From Bacteroidales bacterium UBA6397 (lineage in GTDB: Bacteria; Bacteroidota; Bacteroidia; Bacteroidales; UBA932), in the NCBI GenBank assembly GCA_002439875.1, contig DJQB01000033.1:1-64000 (forward strand): a DNA stretch of 64,000 bases, written 5' to 3'. Within the stretch, counting starts at the first letter, position 1; every line of letters begins with the position of its first letter. Shown piece by piece: positions 9,660 through 18,614 of this stretch. A program made the position numbers and the translations under genes. The notes beneath the pieces were generated by a model. That model did not search any database. It had not been told where the DNA came from and saw only the letters and a program-made list of their open reading frames with translations.

Positions 9660-11501
9660 CTAATTCAATGTCGTCCATCCAAGATTCTGCACAAGCTCCC
9701 TGTCCTCATGCTTGTCAATCTCGGCCTGCTCTATAGGGAAGAAATAATGTTTAGGAGACTCGAACACCCTGTCTTCGACCTTTATCCTCTTGTAGAAAGC
9801 AGGGTCCTGCATGTTCTCTCCTTCCCAAATGTTCATAGAATGAATCGGGACTCCTTGAGTCTGTGGGCCTTCAAGCCATCTTCTGACGTCAAAGAACCTA
9901 TGAACCTCAAAGGCAAGTTCAATCCTCCTCTCGTGCTTGATTCTTTCCCGCATCTGGTCTACGGACAGACCTTCAGGAAGATCAGGCAATCCGGCCCTGT
10001 TTCTGATCGCATTCACGTATTTATAAGCGTCGGCCGGGCCATAATATTCATTGATGGCTTCCGCCGCGTTAAGATAGATTTCTCCGAGACGGATGTATAC
10101 CCACATCATGTTTGGTGTGTACTGCCATGGTATTCTGGTGGGATAATGGAGCTTCTTCATCAGATACCCCGTCTTGCAATAGTCCGACCCAGCGTTATTC
10201 TTCCCATCTATACCCCTGAACCAGAATTCATTGACATGAGGCTTGGTCCAGTTGGACTCGCGTGTTGTTTTCCAAATCGCACCGGCAAAGTTTATGGAAG
10301 CGTAGAAACGGGGCTCTCGATGCGTGTACATATTCGACACACCCTTCTGCCAGCGCCCTTCGAACTCATCTTCGGCGAACCCGCTCTCCACGTATCCCGA
10401 CTCTTTGTTTATCACCGGAACTAGTCCATCGTTGGTATAGCCAGTGATAGGAGTCGAACCATCCTCCATCTCGTAAGCGTCAACCATCTCCTGAGTAGGA
10501 TCCAGGATCGAGAAGCAACCGAAAGACACAGGATCCGAGCAGTTGAGCCAGTGATCGTAGGTACCGATGTTCTTGGCCCACAGAATCTCATCATTCCAAT
10601 TGTCATTGAATATGTTCTGGTAGTTCACGACCGGATTATCCGGTGTCTCGTTGTAAAGTTCCCTTCCGCTCTGCCGTGCCAAGTTGATGCAATCCAATGC
10701 CGCGTCTGCCGCCGCCTTCCACTTTTCCTTGTCATAAGTCTGCGAGATCAGAGGTGTCCCGTCAACAGGGTCTTTCAATTCCGCGAATAGTTCGTCTCCG
10801 TTGTAAAGCGGAGAGGCTATGTAGAGCAACACTCTTGACTTCAAACCTTTAGCGGAAAGCCTTGTGGCGCGTCCGGTGTCAGTTGAAGACCATTTGTCCA
10901 TGTCATAAAGGTACTCGGCAGCCCTATCGCAGTCTTCTGCGATAAACCGAGCGACCGCATCAGCTGGGGACCTCCTCACTGACAATATGTTTTCATTGAT
11001 GTCAAAGGCATGGTCAACAATCGGAATCGCACCGTATGCCCTGAACACAAGAAAATGATACCATGCCCTTAGGAAATATGCCTCTCCTTTCCAACGGCGT
11101 ACCTCCTCTTCGGCAGCAGGACACTTATCGACGTTTTCCAGAAACATGTTGACCTTTCTCAAAGCCATGTAAGACTCCGACCAGACTTGTGTCCTTGAAA
11201 TGTCATTGGGATTCCAGCCACCGTTGTTAATCTGGTGTGCATAGGCGCCACCATAGGCGCATTCCATCTCATCGCAGCCAGCGGTATATGGGTTTCTCCA
11301 CGCCCCACCGTCATCTGCCATATTGGCCTCTGTCGGTGTCCATGAATATATATGCGTAAGGAAATCTCTGGTGTAGATCCTGTTGGAGAACACATCCTCG
11401 ATCGTGAGATTCTCATCTGGAGCCATGTCCAAGAAATCCTCGCACGAGACAAATCCCGCCAGCAAAAGCAGTCCAATGAATATATTACCTATCTTTTTCA
11501 T
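9660..11501 (-). CDS. susD: SusD/RagB-family outer-membrane glycan-binding lipoprotein
   Basis: A 613-residue SusD homologue. The signal peptide ends in GFVSC and is followed by EDFLDMAPD, the usual start of the mature protein. TPR-like helices include MALRKVNMFLENVD and RRWKGEAYFLRAWYHFLVFRAYGAIPIVD, and the C-terminal NAIRNRAGLPDLP and ERRIELAFEVHRFFDVRRW segments are hallmarks. It forms a lid on the SusC transporter and binds the oligosaccharide at the cell surface. Start is 13 bp after the susC stop. Confidence 0.95.
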   Translation of the reverse strand: MKKIGNIFIGLLLLAGFVSCEDFLDMAPDENLTIEDVFSNRIYTRDFLTHIYSWTPTEANMADDGGAWRNPYTAGCDEMECAYGGAYAHQINNGGWNPNDISRTQVWSESYMALRKVNMFLENVDKCPAAEEEVRRWKGEAYFLRAWYHFLVFRAYGAIPIVDHAFDINENILSVRRSPADAVARFIAEDCDRAAEYLYDMDKWSSTDTGRATRLSAKGLKSRVLLYIASPLYNGDELFAELKDPVDGTPLISQTYDKEKWKAAADAALDCINLARQSGRELYNETPDNPVVNYQNIFNDNWNDEILWAKNIGTYDHWLNCSDPVSFGCFSILDPTQEMVDAYEMEDGSTPITGYTNDGLVPVINKESGYVESGFAEDEFEGRWQKGVSNMYTHREPRFYASINFAGAIWKTTRESNWTKPHVNEFWFRGIDGKNNAGSDYCKTGYLMKKLHYPTRIPWQYTPNMMWVYIRLGEIYLNAAEAINEYYGPADAYKYVNAIRNRAGLPDLPEGLSVDQMRERIKHERRIELAFEVHRFFDVRRWLEGPQTQGVPIHSMNIWEGENMQDPAFYKRIKVEDRVFESPKHYFFPIEQAEIDKHEDRELVQNLGWTTLN

Positions 11502-11514
11502 AATCCATCAATAA

Positions 11515-14500
11515 TTAGAAGCCAACTTGAACACCGATTGTCATAGCCCTTTGGGTCGGATATGTGCTGTTGGCAAGGTTATTAGACTCAGGGTCAACGA
11601 TTTTAATTCCATCGAAACATAACAGATTGTTTCCGTTCACAAAGAGACGGATTGATTCAAGACCTATCCTTGACACCAGACCCTTGCCGAAAGAATAGCC
11701 AAACTCGGCGGTCTTGAGTTTCAGATACGAGGCATCGTGCTGATACAAGGTGTTTATCTGATAGTTGTTGGACGAGGTGCCATTGTGAACGACCGGATAT
11801 TTGGCATCGCTGTTGTCCGCGCCAGGGATGAACCTATTGTCGTAATATTCACGCAAGACATTATATCCAGGATAGTCAAGCGCGAACGGCCACATGCTTG
11901 CGGAATCAATGAAAAGGCTGGTCTGCGCCGCTCCGGTGAAATTCATGGACAGGTCAAAACCCTTGTAAGCGAATGTGAAGCCGAAGCCGAACATGAACCG
12001 TGGCTCTCTCGGATAACCTATCCATGTGCGGTCGTAGGCGTTGATGACGCCGTCACCGTTGAGATCCTTGTACTTTATGTCACCGACCGTGTACGACCCC
12101 AGTTCCTGCTTAGGGCTGTTGTCGATTTCTTCCTGAGATTGGAACAAACCTTCTGCCACATAACCAAGAGCCAGTCCTGTGGAATGTCCCCTTGTGTTCT
12201 GATAGTCAAACAAAGCTTTCGCCGTGTCATCCTCGATGATCTTGTTCTTGGCGTAGGTGATGTTACCTCTCACAGAATAGAAAAAGCCCTGATTGGTCGT
12301 GTTTGTGAACTCAATCTGCCCATCCACTCCACGGTTTTCCATTATTCCAAGATTGGCCCAAGGGGTATCTCCCCATGCCGCTCCCATGATGTCAGGAATC
12401 TGCTGCCTCTTCAGGAGTATCTGGTCTCTATATTCATAAAACCAGTCAGCGGAAAGGCGAATCTTCCTGTCGAACAGCTCCAGATCCAACCCCAGATCCG
12501 TCTTGTGAGACACTTCCCATGTGGCGTTTGAGGCACCCATCTGCAACTCAGCCATTCCGTTATAGAGGTTCTGCGAGTCTCCGAACAGATAGCCGTTGGC
12601 GGTCTTGTTCACAGTCGACATGTAGAAGAAACGCCCCGCGGAACCGGATGCGTCATTCCCGACAAGCCCGTACGAGCCTCTGATCTTAAGATGGTTGACC
12701 CACCCGATATTCCAGAAATTCTCTTCTGAAGGGACCCATCCAGCAGACCAGGCCGGGAAGAATCCGTAACGTTTTCCACGGGCGAAATTTTCAGATCCGT
12801 TAAGACCGAAGTTCCACTCAAACAGGTATCTCTGCGCATAGTTATAAGTTATTCGTCCAGCCCATCCTTGGCGTCTGTAAGGAAGGTTCAACGTTGAAGT
12901 ACTGGCTGTAAGGTCCTTATAGTCACGACGGTTGAACATCGCCAACGCACCGACATTATGATTGTTGAACGTTCTGTTGTAATTCAACCTGACATCGTAA
13001 TAATACGCCCTGTTGGAGCCAGAAGATGCGATCCTGTACCCCATTGCGGTCTCTTCCTTGATCAAGGTGTAGCGGTCCTCGCCTGTGTTCGGATCGGCAC
13101 CAAGATATTTCTTGATAAGAGGCTGCTTGTTGCGAGTTGCTTCATTAATATAAAAATGGTCGAATGAAAAATTTCCCTCCAACTGCAGACCAGGAGTGAT
13201 CAATGTGGACAAGTCCCATTTGGCTCCCACCGTGCCTTGTGTGGTGGTACGGAACTGCTTTGAATAGCCACTATTCGTGGCATACACATAAGGGCTGATC
13301 CATTCGTAAGATGTGTTTCCTCCGCCGAATGTTCCATCTGGATTCCTCACCGGGAAAGAAATTGGGGAGCAGACCCTGAGGGCATTGAAGATGGTCGCCG
13401 ACGGGGTTCCAGGATAAGTTCTGTCCTCAATGATCTCGGCGAGTCCCAAAGACAAAGAAAAGTTCTTTGTAAGGTTAATGTCCACATTCGAGCGGAAATT
13501 GTATCTCTGGGAAAGAGAATTGGTCCTGTAGTCATAGGTAGGATCCTCCTTGAAGAGACCGCTTTGCGATGTGAACCCGACGCTTACATAATACCGTACT
13601 GTCTCGTTACCTCCGGTGACGGACAGAGTGTTCATTGTCTGGAATGCGTTCTTCTTCAATGTCTCGCCAGTCCAGTCCACACTTGGATAATTGTACGGAT
13701 CTGAACCGTCGCGGAACTTCTCGATTTCCTCGTCAGACCATGGCAGAGCCGTGCCTCCGACAGTGCAGGCCTCGTTCATCAAGTTAGCGAACTCATAGCC
13801 TTTGATGTAGTCAGGGAAACGAAGTCCGTGAAGCTGTGTGGCTTCCATGCGAAATGACACCTTTGGCCTTCCGACAACACCTTTCTTGGTTGAGATCAGA
13901 ATGACGCCGTTCGCTCCACGCATTCCATACACAGCGGTAGCGGAAGCGTCCTTGAGTATGGAGAATGACGCTATCTCGTCAGTGTTGATAAGATTTATGT
14001 CCCGCTCAACACCATCGACAAGAACCAACGGGGACGAGTTCACCCAAGAGCCCATACCACGTATAAGGATGGTCGCACCATCATATCCAGGCTCACCGCT
14101 GCTCTGTCGGGTGATGATTCCAGGCATGGCTCCTCCCAACGAATTGGAAAGCGATGGAGCGGCGGATTGTTCCAGAAGTTTGACATCAACCTGCGTGAGA
14201 GAGCCTGTGATCGTGGCTTTCTTTTGAGAACCATAGCCGACCACAACGGCATCCTGCAAAGACTCCATGTCGCTCTCCATAAGGATGTTGATGACGGCTT
14301 TGTTGTTTATGTTCATCTCAACATTCCTATACCCCACCGCCGAGACAACAAGGACTCCTTTGGGATCATTGACGGTAAGGACATAATTGCCGTCAATGTC
14401 TGTCACGGTTCCCAAATTCGAAGCTTTCATCATGACTCCCGCGCCAATCACAGGTTCTTTTGTCTGAGCGTCCAGAACGGTTCCAGACACTTTGAATGTT

Positions 14501-14616
14501 GTTTTCTGGGCATAAGCCTGCCAAGCGGTGGCCAACAATAAAAAAGCGAGAAATACTCCCGGCAAAGAACGCCCCCTGCCATTTCTCTTCATTTCCACCT
14601 TGCGCAAATGTTCCAT
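11515..14616 (-). CDS. susC: SusC/RagA-family TonB-dependent transporter
   Basis: A 1033-residue outer-membrane receptor. After a signal peptide ending near AYAQ there is a carboxypeptidase-regulatory-like domain (VSGTVLDAQTKEPVIGAGVMM), then a plug domain (VVVGYGSQKKATITGS, ILIRGMG, VLVDGVERD, ILKDASATAVYGMRGANGV) and a 22-strand-type barrel ending in an aromatic residue (VGF). It imports oligosaccharides together with SusD. First gene of the leftward operon; a perfect 16-bp palindrome lies about 30 bp upstream. An internal ATG at 14592 (MKRNGRGRSL) is an alternative start that gives a more conventional signal peptide. Confidence 0.95.
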   Translation of the reverse strand: MEHLRKVEMKRNGRGRSLPGVFLAFLLLATAWQAYAQKTTFKVSGTVLDAQTKEPVIGAGVMMKASNLGTVTDIDGNYVLTVNDPKGVLVVSAVGYRNVEMNINNKAVINILMESDMESLQDAVVVGYGSQKKATITGSLTQVDVKLLEQSAAPSLSNSLGGAMPGIITRQSSGEPGYDGATILIRGMGSWVNSSPLVLVDGVERDINLINTDEIASFSILKDASATAVYGMRGANGVILISTKKGVVGRPKVSFRMEATQLHGLRFPDYIKGYEFANLMNEACTVGGTALPWSDEEIEKFRDGSDPYNYPSVDWTGETLKKNAFQTMNTLSVTGGNETVRYYVSVGFTSQSGLFKEDPTYDYRTNSLSQRYNFRSNVDINLTKNFSLSLGLAEIIEDRTYPGTPSATIFNALRVCSPISFPVRNPDGTFGGGNTSYEWISPYVYATNSGYSKQFRTTTQGTVGAKWDLSTLITPGLQLEGNFSFDHFYINEATRNKQPLIKKYLGADPNTGEDRYTLIKEETAMGYRIASSGSNRAYYYDVRLNYNRTFNNHNVGALAMFNRRDYKDLTASTSTLNLPYRRQGWAGRITYNYAQRYLFEWNFGLNGSENFARGKRYGFFPAWSAGWVPSEENFWNIGWVNHLKIRGSYGLVGNDASGSAGRFFYMSTVNKTANGYLFGDSQNLYNGMAELQMGASNATWEVSHKTDLGLDLELFDRKIRLSADWFYEYRDQILLKRQQIPDIMGAAWGDTPWANLGIMENRGVDGQIEFTNTTNQGFFYSVRGNITYAKNKIIEDDTAKALFDYQNTRGHSTGLALGYVAEGLFQSQEEIDNSPKQELGSYTVGDIKYKDLNGDGVINAYDRTWIGYPREPRFMFGFGFTFAYKGFDLSMNFTGAAQTSLFIDSASMWPFALDYPGYNVLREYYDNRFIPGADNSDAKYPVVHNGTSSNNYQINTLYQHDASYLKLKTAEFGYSFGKGLVSRIGLESIRLFVNGNNLLCFDGIKIVDPESNNLANSTYPTQRAMTIGVQVGF

Positions 14617-14644
14617 AAAGTGACTCTTTTTATTTTATAAATAC

Positions 14645-14660
14645 GCTAAATTAATTTAGC
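14645..14660. promoter_or_regulatory. Predicted LacI-family operator in front of susC
   Basis: GCTAAATTAATTTAGC is a perfect 16-bp palindrome between the divergent susC and lacI genes. It lies just downstream, in the susC direction, of an imperfect promoter -7 element (TATTATTTG on the minus strand, 14670-14678), where a bound repressor would block transcription. Related sites at 14859-14874 (13/16 identical) and 15942-15957 (14/16) precede the regulator gene and the GH172 gene. Confidence 0.7.
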
Positions 14661-14851
14661 AGAATAATACAAATAATAGGGTTCCCCCCTTTGAACGGCA
14701 TGCCATCAGCCGTTAATTTAGTGTCAATAATTATTACACAACCCTCAAATCACAGCGCAAAGTAAGTAATTAGAAATTAGATTTCAAAGAAAATTCAAAC
14801 ATATTTACACCGTTTTTGTCAAAACTGATTTTATTTTTGATAATTATTGCA

Positions 14852-14874
14852 TAACTTTGCAAAAACAATTTAGC
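14852..14874 (+). promoter_or_regulatory. lacI promoter -7 element with overlapping operator
   Basis: TAACTTTG (14852-14859) matches the Bacteroidota -7 consensus TAnnTTTG; the -33 position is T-rich (TTTT) rather than TTTG. GCAAAAACAATTTAGC (14859-14874) is a degenerate copy of the susC palindrome and ends 3 bp before the ATG at 14878, so the predicted transcript start lies inside the operator. This suggests autorepression. Confidence 0.6.
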
Positions 14875-14877
14875 GTC

Positions 14878-15903
14878 ATGGGAGACAGAAAAAAAGGAAT
14901 TTCCATCAAAGACATTGCGAAAGCGGCAGGGGTATCCCCAGCCCTTGTCTCCTTTGTCTTGAATGGGAAGCAAAAGCAGTACAGGGTGAGTGACACTATG
15001 GCGGAAAAGATCCGCAGCATAGCCAAAGCATTGGATTACAAGCCGAACGGATTTGCCAAGAGCCTTAGGGACGGCACGAACCACACCATAGGAGTGATTG
15101 TTTCCGACATCTCCAACATGTTCTTCGCCGACATCGTGAAAAACATCGAGACCACTGCCGAGGAATACGGCTATATGGCCTTGTTCGCCAGCTCCGACGA
15201 GCGTGCGGACAAACTTGCCGACCTTACACAGAAAATGCTCCGCAAGGAAGTTGACGGAATGATCGTCGTGCCATGCGACGGCTCCGAGGAGACCGTCAAG
15301 ATGCTGAATGACAGGAATGTGCCATTGGTGTTGTTGGACAGGTATATTCCCGGAATAAAGACAGACTATGTAAGTCTCAACAACCGGAAAGCGTCCTATG
15401 AAGCGACTGAGCATCTTATAAGGCAAGGTTACAAGAAAATAGGGTTCGTCGGCTATGGAGCGAATCTCACGAACATGAAAGACCGTATCGAAGGTTACTG
15501 CCAGGCTTTGACAGACAATGGGGCGAAAGGCTCAATCATCATCAAGCAAGTTGACATGAGTGCCATCGACAAGAGTTGTGAGAAAGCCATGAACAGCCTT
15601 ATAGAGAACAAGGTGGACGCCATCCTGTTCGCCACCAACACGATCACCATCAAGTGCCTGTACTACATACAGAGCAAAGGCATACATATTCCTGACGATC
15701 TGGGAATAGTCTGTTTCGACGGAGAAAGTGCCTTCGATTTCTTCTATGCTCCGATCACCTACGTGTCCCAGCCACTCGAAAGAATGGCGAGAAAGGCCGT
15801 AGAGATACTTATCGAGCATCTGGAATCAGATGACAGCCTCACACAACAGGTGGAAGCCGAGGGATCGCTTGTGAAACGCGCCTCTTCCGGGAAACGCAAG
15901 TGA
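14878..15903 (+). CDS. LacI/GalR-family transcriptional regulator of the D-arabinan locus
   Basis: About 341 residues. The N-terminal HTH is clear (ISIKDIAKAAGVSPALVSFVLNG, then the hinge segment ALDYKPNGFAKSLRDG), followed by a periplasmic-binding-protein-like effector domain starting NHTIGVIVSDISNMFFADI. It sits between the two arms of the locus and carries a candidate operator over its own promoter. The effector is probably a pentose or phosphopentose from the pathway, but that is inference. A LacI-type regulator is less common than an HTCS or ECF sigma pair for such loci. The ATG at 14878 was chosen because the -7 element leaves no room for an earlier start. Confidence 0.93.
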   Translation: MGDRKKGISIKDIAKAAGVSPALVSFVLNGKQKQYRVSDTMAEKIRSIAKALDYKPNGFAKSLRDGTNHTIGVIVSDISNMFFADIVKNIETTAEEYGYMALFASSDERADKLADLTQKMLRKEVDGMIVVPCDGSEETVKMLNDRNVPLVLLDRYIPGIKTDYVSLNNRKASYEATEHLIRQGYKKIGFVGYGANLTNMKDRIEGYCQALTDNGAKGSIIIKQVDMSAIDKSCEKAMNSLIENKVDAILFATNTITIKCLYYIQSKGIHIPDDLGIVCFDGESAFDFFYAPITYVSQPLERMARKAVEILIEHLESDDSLTQQVEAEGSLVKRASSGKRK

Positions 15904-15941
15904 CAATGCAATCTCATTCCAACTATTATTGCAATCATAAT

Positions 15942-15957
15942 GTTAAATTGATTTAGC
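15942..15957. promoter_or_regulatory. Predicted LacI-family operator in front of the glycosidase genes
   Basis: GTTAAATTGATTTAGC matches the susC palindrome at 14 of 16 positions and lies 48 bp before the GH172 start codon. It would place the rightward glycosidase genes under the same repressor as the leftward operon. Confidence 0.65.
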
Positions 15958-16005
15958 GGATTTATACACACCTCAAACACACACACTCGTAAAAAATCTA
16001 CTACA

Positions 16006-17166
16006 ATGAAGACAACAAAACTCATCACATCATTGATCTGCAGCCTGATGGCACTGTCCATGTCAGCGCAGGACTTCAATGGACTGGGCATGAACCTCGG
16101 AAATCTCTCAAGGCTTTCGAACGCAGAGACCAGATCCATTTCTCCTGAGAATTTCACCGGTGCCAAAGGCCAGGGAGCCAAGGCTGTTCCGGAACTGCCG
16201 AACACAAAGAATGTCAACAACGCATCCTGGGCGGCCCGAGATCTCGGCGAAGGATGGAAAGTCAATCCTTACATAATCATTAATTCAGGCGAAACCGTCA
16301 CAATCGCAGAAATGGAAGGCCCCGGAGCTGTCCAGCACATTTGGATGACTCCTACAGGAATATGGAGATGGAGCATCATCCGAATCTATTGGGATGACGA
16401 GGAGACTCCATCCGTGGAATGTCCTATCTCGGACTTCTTCTGCATGGGATGGAATGAATATGCCCCTTTGGTCTCCCTGCCTGTGTGCGTGAATCCAGGA
16501 AGCGCATTCAACTGTTACTGGCAGATGCCTTTCAGAAAGAAATGCAAGATAACCATGGAGAACATCAACCCGAAAGACGCTATGACACTTTACTACCAGA
16601 TAGACTACACACTTACCGAAGTTCCGGAAGATGCGGGTTATTTCCACTGCCAGTTCAGAAGGACACGTTATAATGAAAGTTCCGACTTCACTGTGCTTGA
16701 CGGAGTAAAAGGCCAAGGCCAATATGTCGGAGTCTATATGGCATGGGGGCTCACCAATAACGGCTGGTGGGGAGAAGGAGAGATGAAATTCTTTATCGAC
16801 GGTGACAAAAAACACCCTACAATCTGCACTACCGGAACGGAGGACTACTTCTGCGGATCCTATAATTTCGACAGAAACGGCAGATTCACGGAATTCTGCA
16901 CGCCTTACGCCGGACTTTGTCAGGTGATAAGGCCGGACGGAACTTACCGCTCTCAGGAAAGGTTCGGACTGTACCGGTGGCACATCATGGATCCGGTCAG
17001 GTTTAAGAAAGACTTCAAGGCGACCATTCAGGATCTGGGTTGGAGATTCGACGGAAGATACTTGCAGCAGCATTCCGACATCTCCGCCACTTCCTTCTGG
17101 TACCAAGCCGAGCCACACGCGAAATTCCCTGCGTTCCCAGCCTGGCAGGATCTAGAGAATTATTAA
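16006..17166 (+). CDS. GH172 (DUF2961) glycosidase, probable exo-alpha-D-arabinofuranosidase
   Basis: A 386-residue secreted protein (signal peptide ending SMSAQ). It is a DUF2961 protein: VNNASWAARDLGEGWKVNP, then GPGAVQHIWMT, GEGEMKFFIDGDKKHPT and TGTEDYFCGSY. The two glutamates in GEGEMKF and TGTEDYF correspond to the conserved acidic pair of this family. GH172 members act on fructose dianhydrides and on alpha-D-arabinofuranosides. Next to a GH183 gene and D-arabinose catabolic genes, the exo-D-arabinofuranosidase role is favoured. First gene of the rightward operon; the next gene starts 11 bp downstream. Confidence 0.88.
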   Translation: MKTTKLITSLICSLMALSMSAQDFNGLGMNLGNLSRLSNAETRSISPENFTGAKGQGAKAVPELPNTKNVNNASWAARDLGEGWKVNPYIIINSGETVTIAEMEGPGAVQHIWMTPTGIWRWSIIRIYWDDEETPSVECPISDFFCMGWNEYAPLVSLPVCVNPGSAFNCYWQMPFRKKCKITMENINPKDAMTLYYQIDYTLTEVPEDAGYFHCQFRRTRYNESSDFTVLDGVKGQGQYVGVYMAWGLTNNGWWGEGEMKFFIDGDKKHPTICTTGTEDYFCGSYNFDRNGRFTEFCTPYAGLCQVIRPDGTYRSQERFGLYRWHIMDPVRFKKDFKATIQDLGWRFDGRYLQQHSDISATSFWYQAEPHAKFPAFPAWQDLENY

Positions 17167-17177
17167 TATTACCGGAA

Positions 17178-18614
17178 ATGAGACGGATGCCCATTCGCTT
17201 GTTGTGCATGCTGTGCTTATCGGCATGCATGGCAAGCATCTCGTGCGCCAAAGAGGACGACACGAGAACAAAGGAAAAGAGTGAGGTTCAAATCAGTATT
17301 GCCAAGAATGAGATCACTCCGGTTGAGGGTATGGCCGAGATTCAGATGACAATAAGCGGCTTCGAGAACCTTGACTACCTTAAAGTCGTAAAAGTAACCA
17401 GTTACGGGAAGCTTCCGGCAAAGCACGGGAAGTCCTTGGTGACTGACAGATTCACATACTCTTACCTGATAAAGGAAACCGATCCGGAGAATATCACTTT
17501 GGAATTCACGGCTTTCGATATCGAAGGAAAGGCAAGCGACACCCGTGCCGTAAGAATCACCAACACTGGCCAGAAGAAATCGTCGGACATCCGATTCTCA
17601 AACCTCCAATGTCTGTCAAGGGTCACAGGAGCCGAGGACAACGGACACGACGGTCTGCCTCCAGTAAAATACACATTGAACAACAGAACCGATTTGAAAT
17701 ACAATGTCGGAGGCACGGACCTTGGCATCGTGTGGGAAATGTCAAAAAACAGATTCGGATTGATTTTCGGAGACACATTCGGAGCCGATTTCAAGCCCAA
17801 CTATTCTTCTCCTGGTCCGAATGGAGGCTCGTGGAGGAGCAATGTGATTCTCCTATCGAACGACACCGAACTAAGCAACGGACTGACCATCAACGGAGCC
17901 GTCATGGAAGGGAACGAGGCGAAGCAGATCTGTTTCAGTGCGCACAACACATCAGGAGCAGGAGACTGGACTTCAATCCCGACAGCCGCCATCCATGCGA
18001 ACAACGCGGACTACGTACACTACATGAACATCAGGACGTGGACTGGATGGGTTACAAACTACTCAAGTCTGTACAAGTCCACGAACGGAGGCAATGACTG
18101 GGAGCGTGTGAACAGCGTGAATTTTTCCGGAGAGAGCAACTTCGGCCAATGTGGCTACTACAACGATGGCGGCACGGTGTACATGATGAGCACCCAGACA
18201 GGGCGTGCCGGCATGCCATACCTCGCCAGATTCAAAGAAACGGACATCGAAGATCCCGGTAAATATGAGTTCTGGAACGGTTTCGGCTGGGCCACAGGCA
18301 AGGAAAACGCCGCGGCGCCACTTTTCAATGACAAGGTCGGCGAACTGTCATTCTGCTACATGCCGGAACTCCGGAAATGGGTTCTTCTCTACTTCAATGA
18401 CCCACGGTACGAAATATGTCTTCGCCACGCCGACAACATGGAAGGTCCGTGGAGCGAACCGATGCAGGTGGCAAGCGGCAGGGACTGGCCCCAGCTGTAT
18501 GGCTCATTCATACACCCTCTGTCAAAGAAAGGCACCACATTGTATTTCATAATGTCGATGTGGCTTCCTTACAACACATATCTTATGTCAATAGATTTAA
18601 AAGCATCAAAATGA
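17178..18614 (+). CDS. GH183 (DUF4185) lipoprotein, probable endo-D-arabinofuranase
   Basis: About 478 residues from the ATG at 17178; a longer in-frame opening to 17040 overlaps the GH172 gene and would place the signal peptide internally, so it was rejected. The N-terminus has a lipobox-like SISC followed by AKEDD, so the enzyme is probably anchored at the surface. Residues about 30-130 form an immunoglobulin-like region, then the DUF4185 propeller: GGTDLGIVWEMSKNRFGLIF with the GDT motif at about residue 199, KSTNGGNDWERV, and LRHADNMEGPWSEP. DUF4185 proteins were shown to be endo-acting D-arabinanases of mycobacterial arabinogalactan and lipoarabinomannan (GH183). The stop codon overlaps the GH97 start (ATGA). 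Confidence 0.87.
   Translation: MRRMPIRLLCMLCLSACMASISCAKEDDTRTKEKSEVQISIAKNEITPVEGMAEIQMTISGFENLDYLKVVKVTSYGKLPAKHGKSLVTDRFTYSYLIKETDPENITLEFTAFDIEGKASDTRAVRITNTGQKKSSDIRFSNLQCLSRVTGAEDNGHDGLPPVKYTLNNRTDLKYNVGGTDLGIVWEMSKNRFGLIFGDTFGADFKPNYSSPGPNGGSWRSNVILLSNDTELSNGLTINGAVMEGNEAKQICFSAHNTSGAGDWTSIPTAAIHANNADYVHYMNIRTWTGWVTNYSSLYKSTNGGNDWERVNSVNFSGESNFGQCGYYNDGGTVYMMSTQTGRAGMPYLARFKETDIEDPGKYEFWNGFGWATGKENAAAPLFNDKVGELSFCYMPELRKWVLLYFNDPRYEICLRHADNMEGPWSEPMQVASGRDWPQLYGSFIHPLSKKGTTLYFIMSMWLPYNTYLMSIDLKASK

Noticed and set aside
17040..17177. Upstream extension of the GH183 gene
   Set aside because: It overlaps the GH172 gene and would put the lipoprotein signal at residue 50; the ATG at 17178 gives a normal signal.
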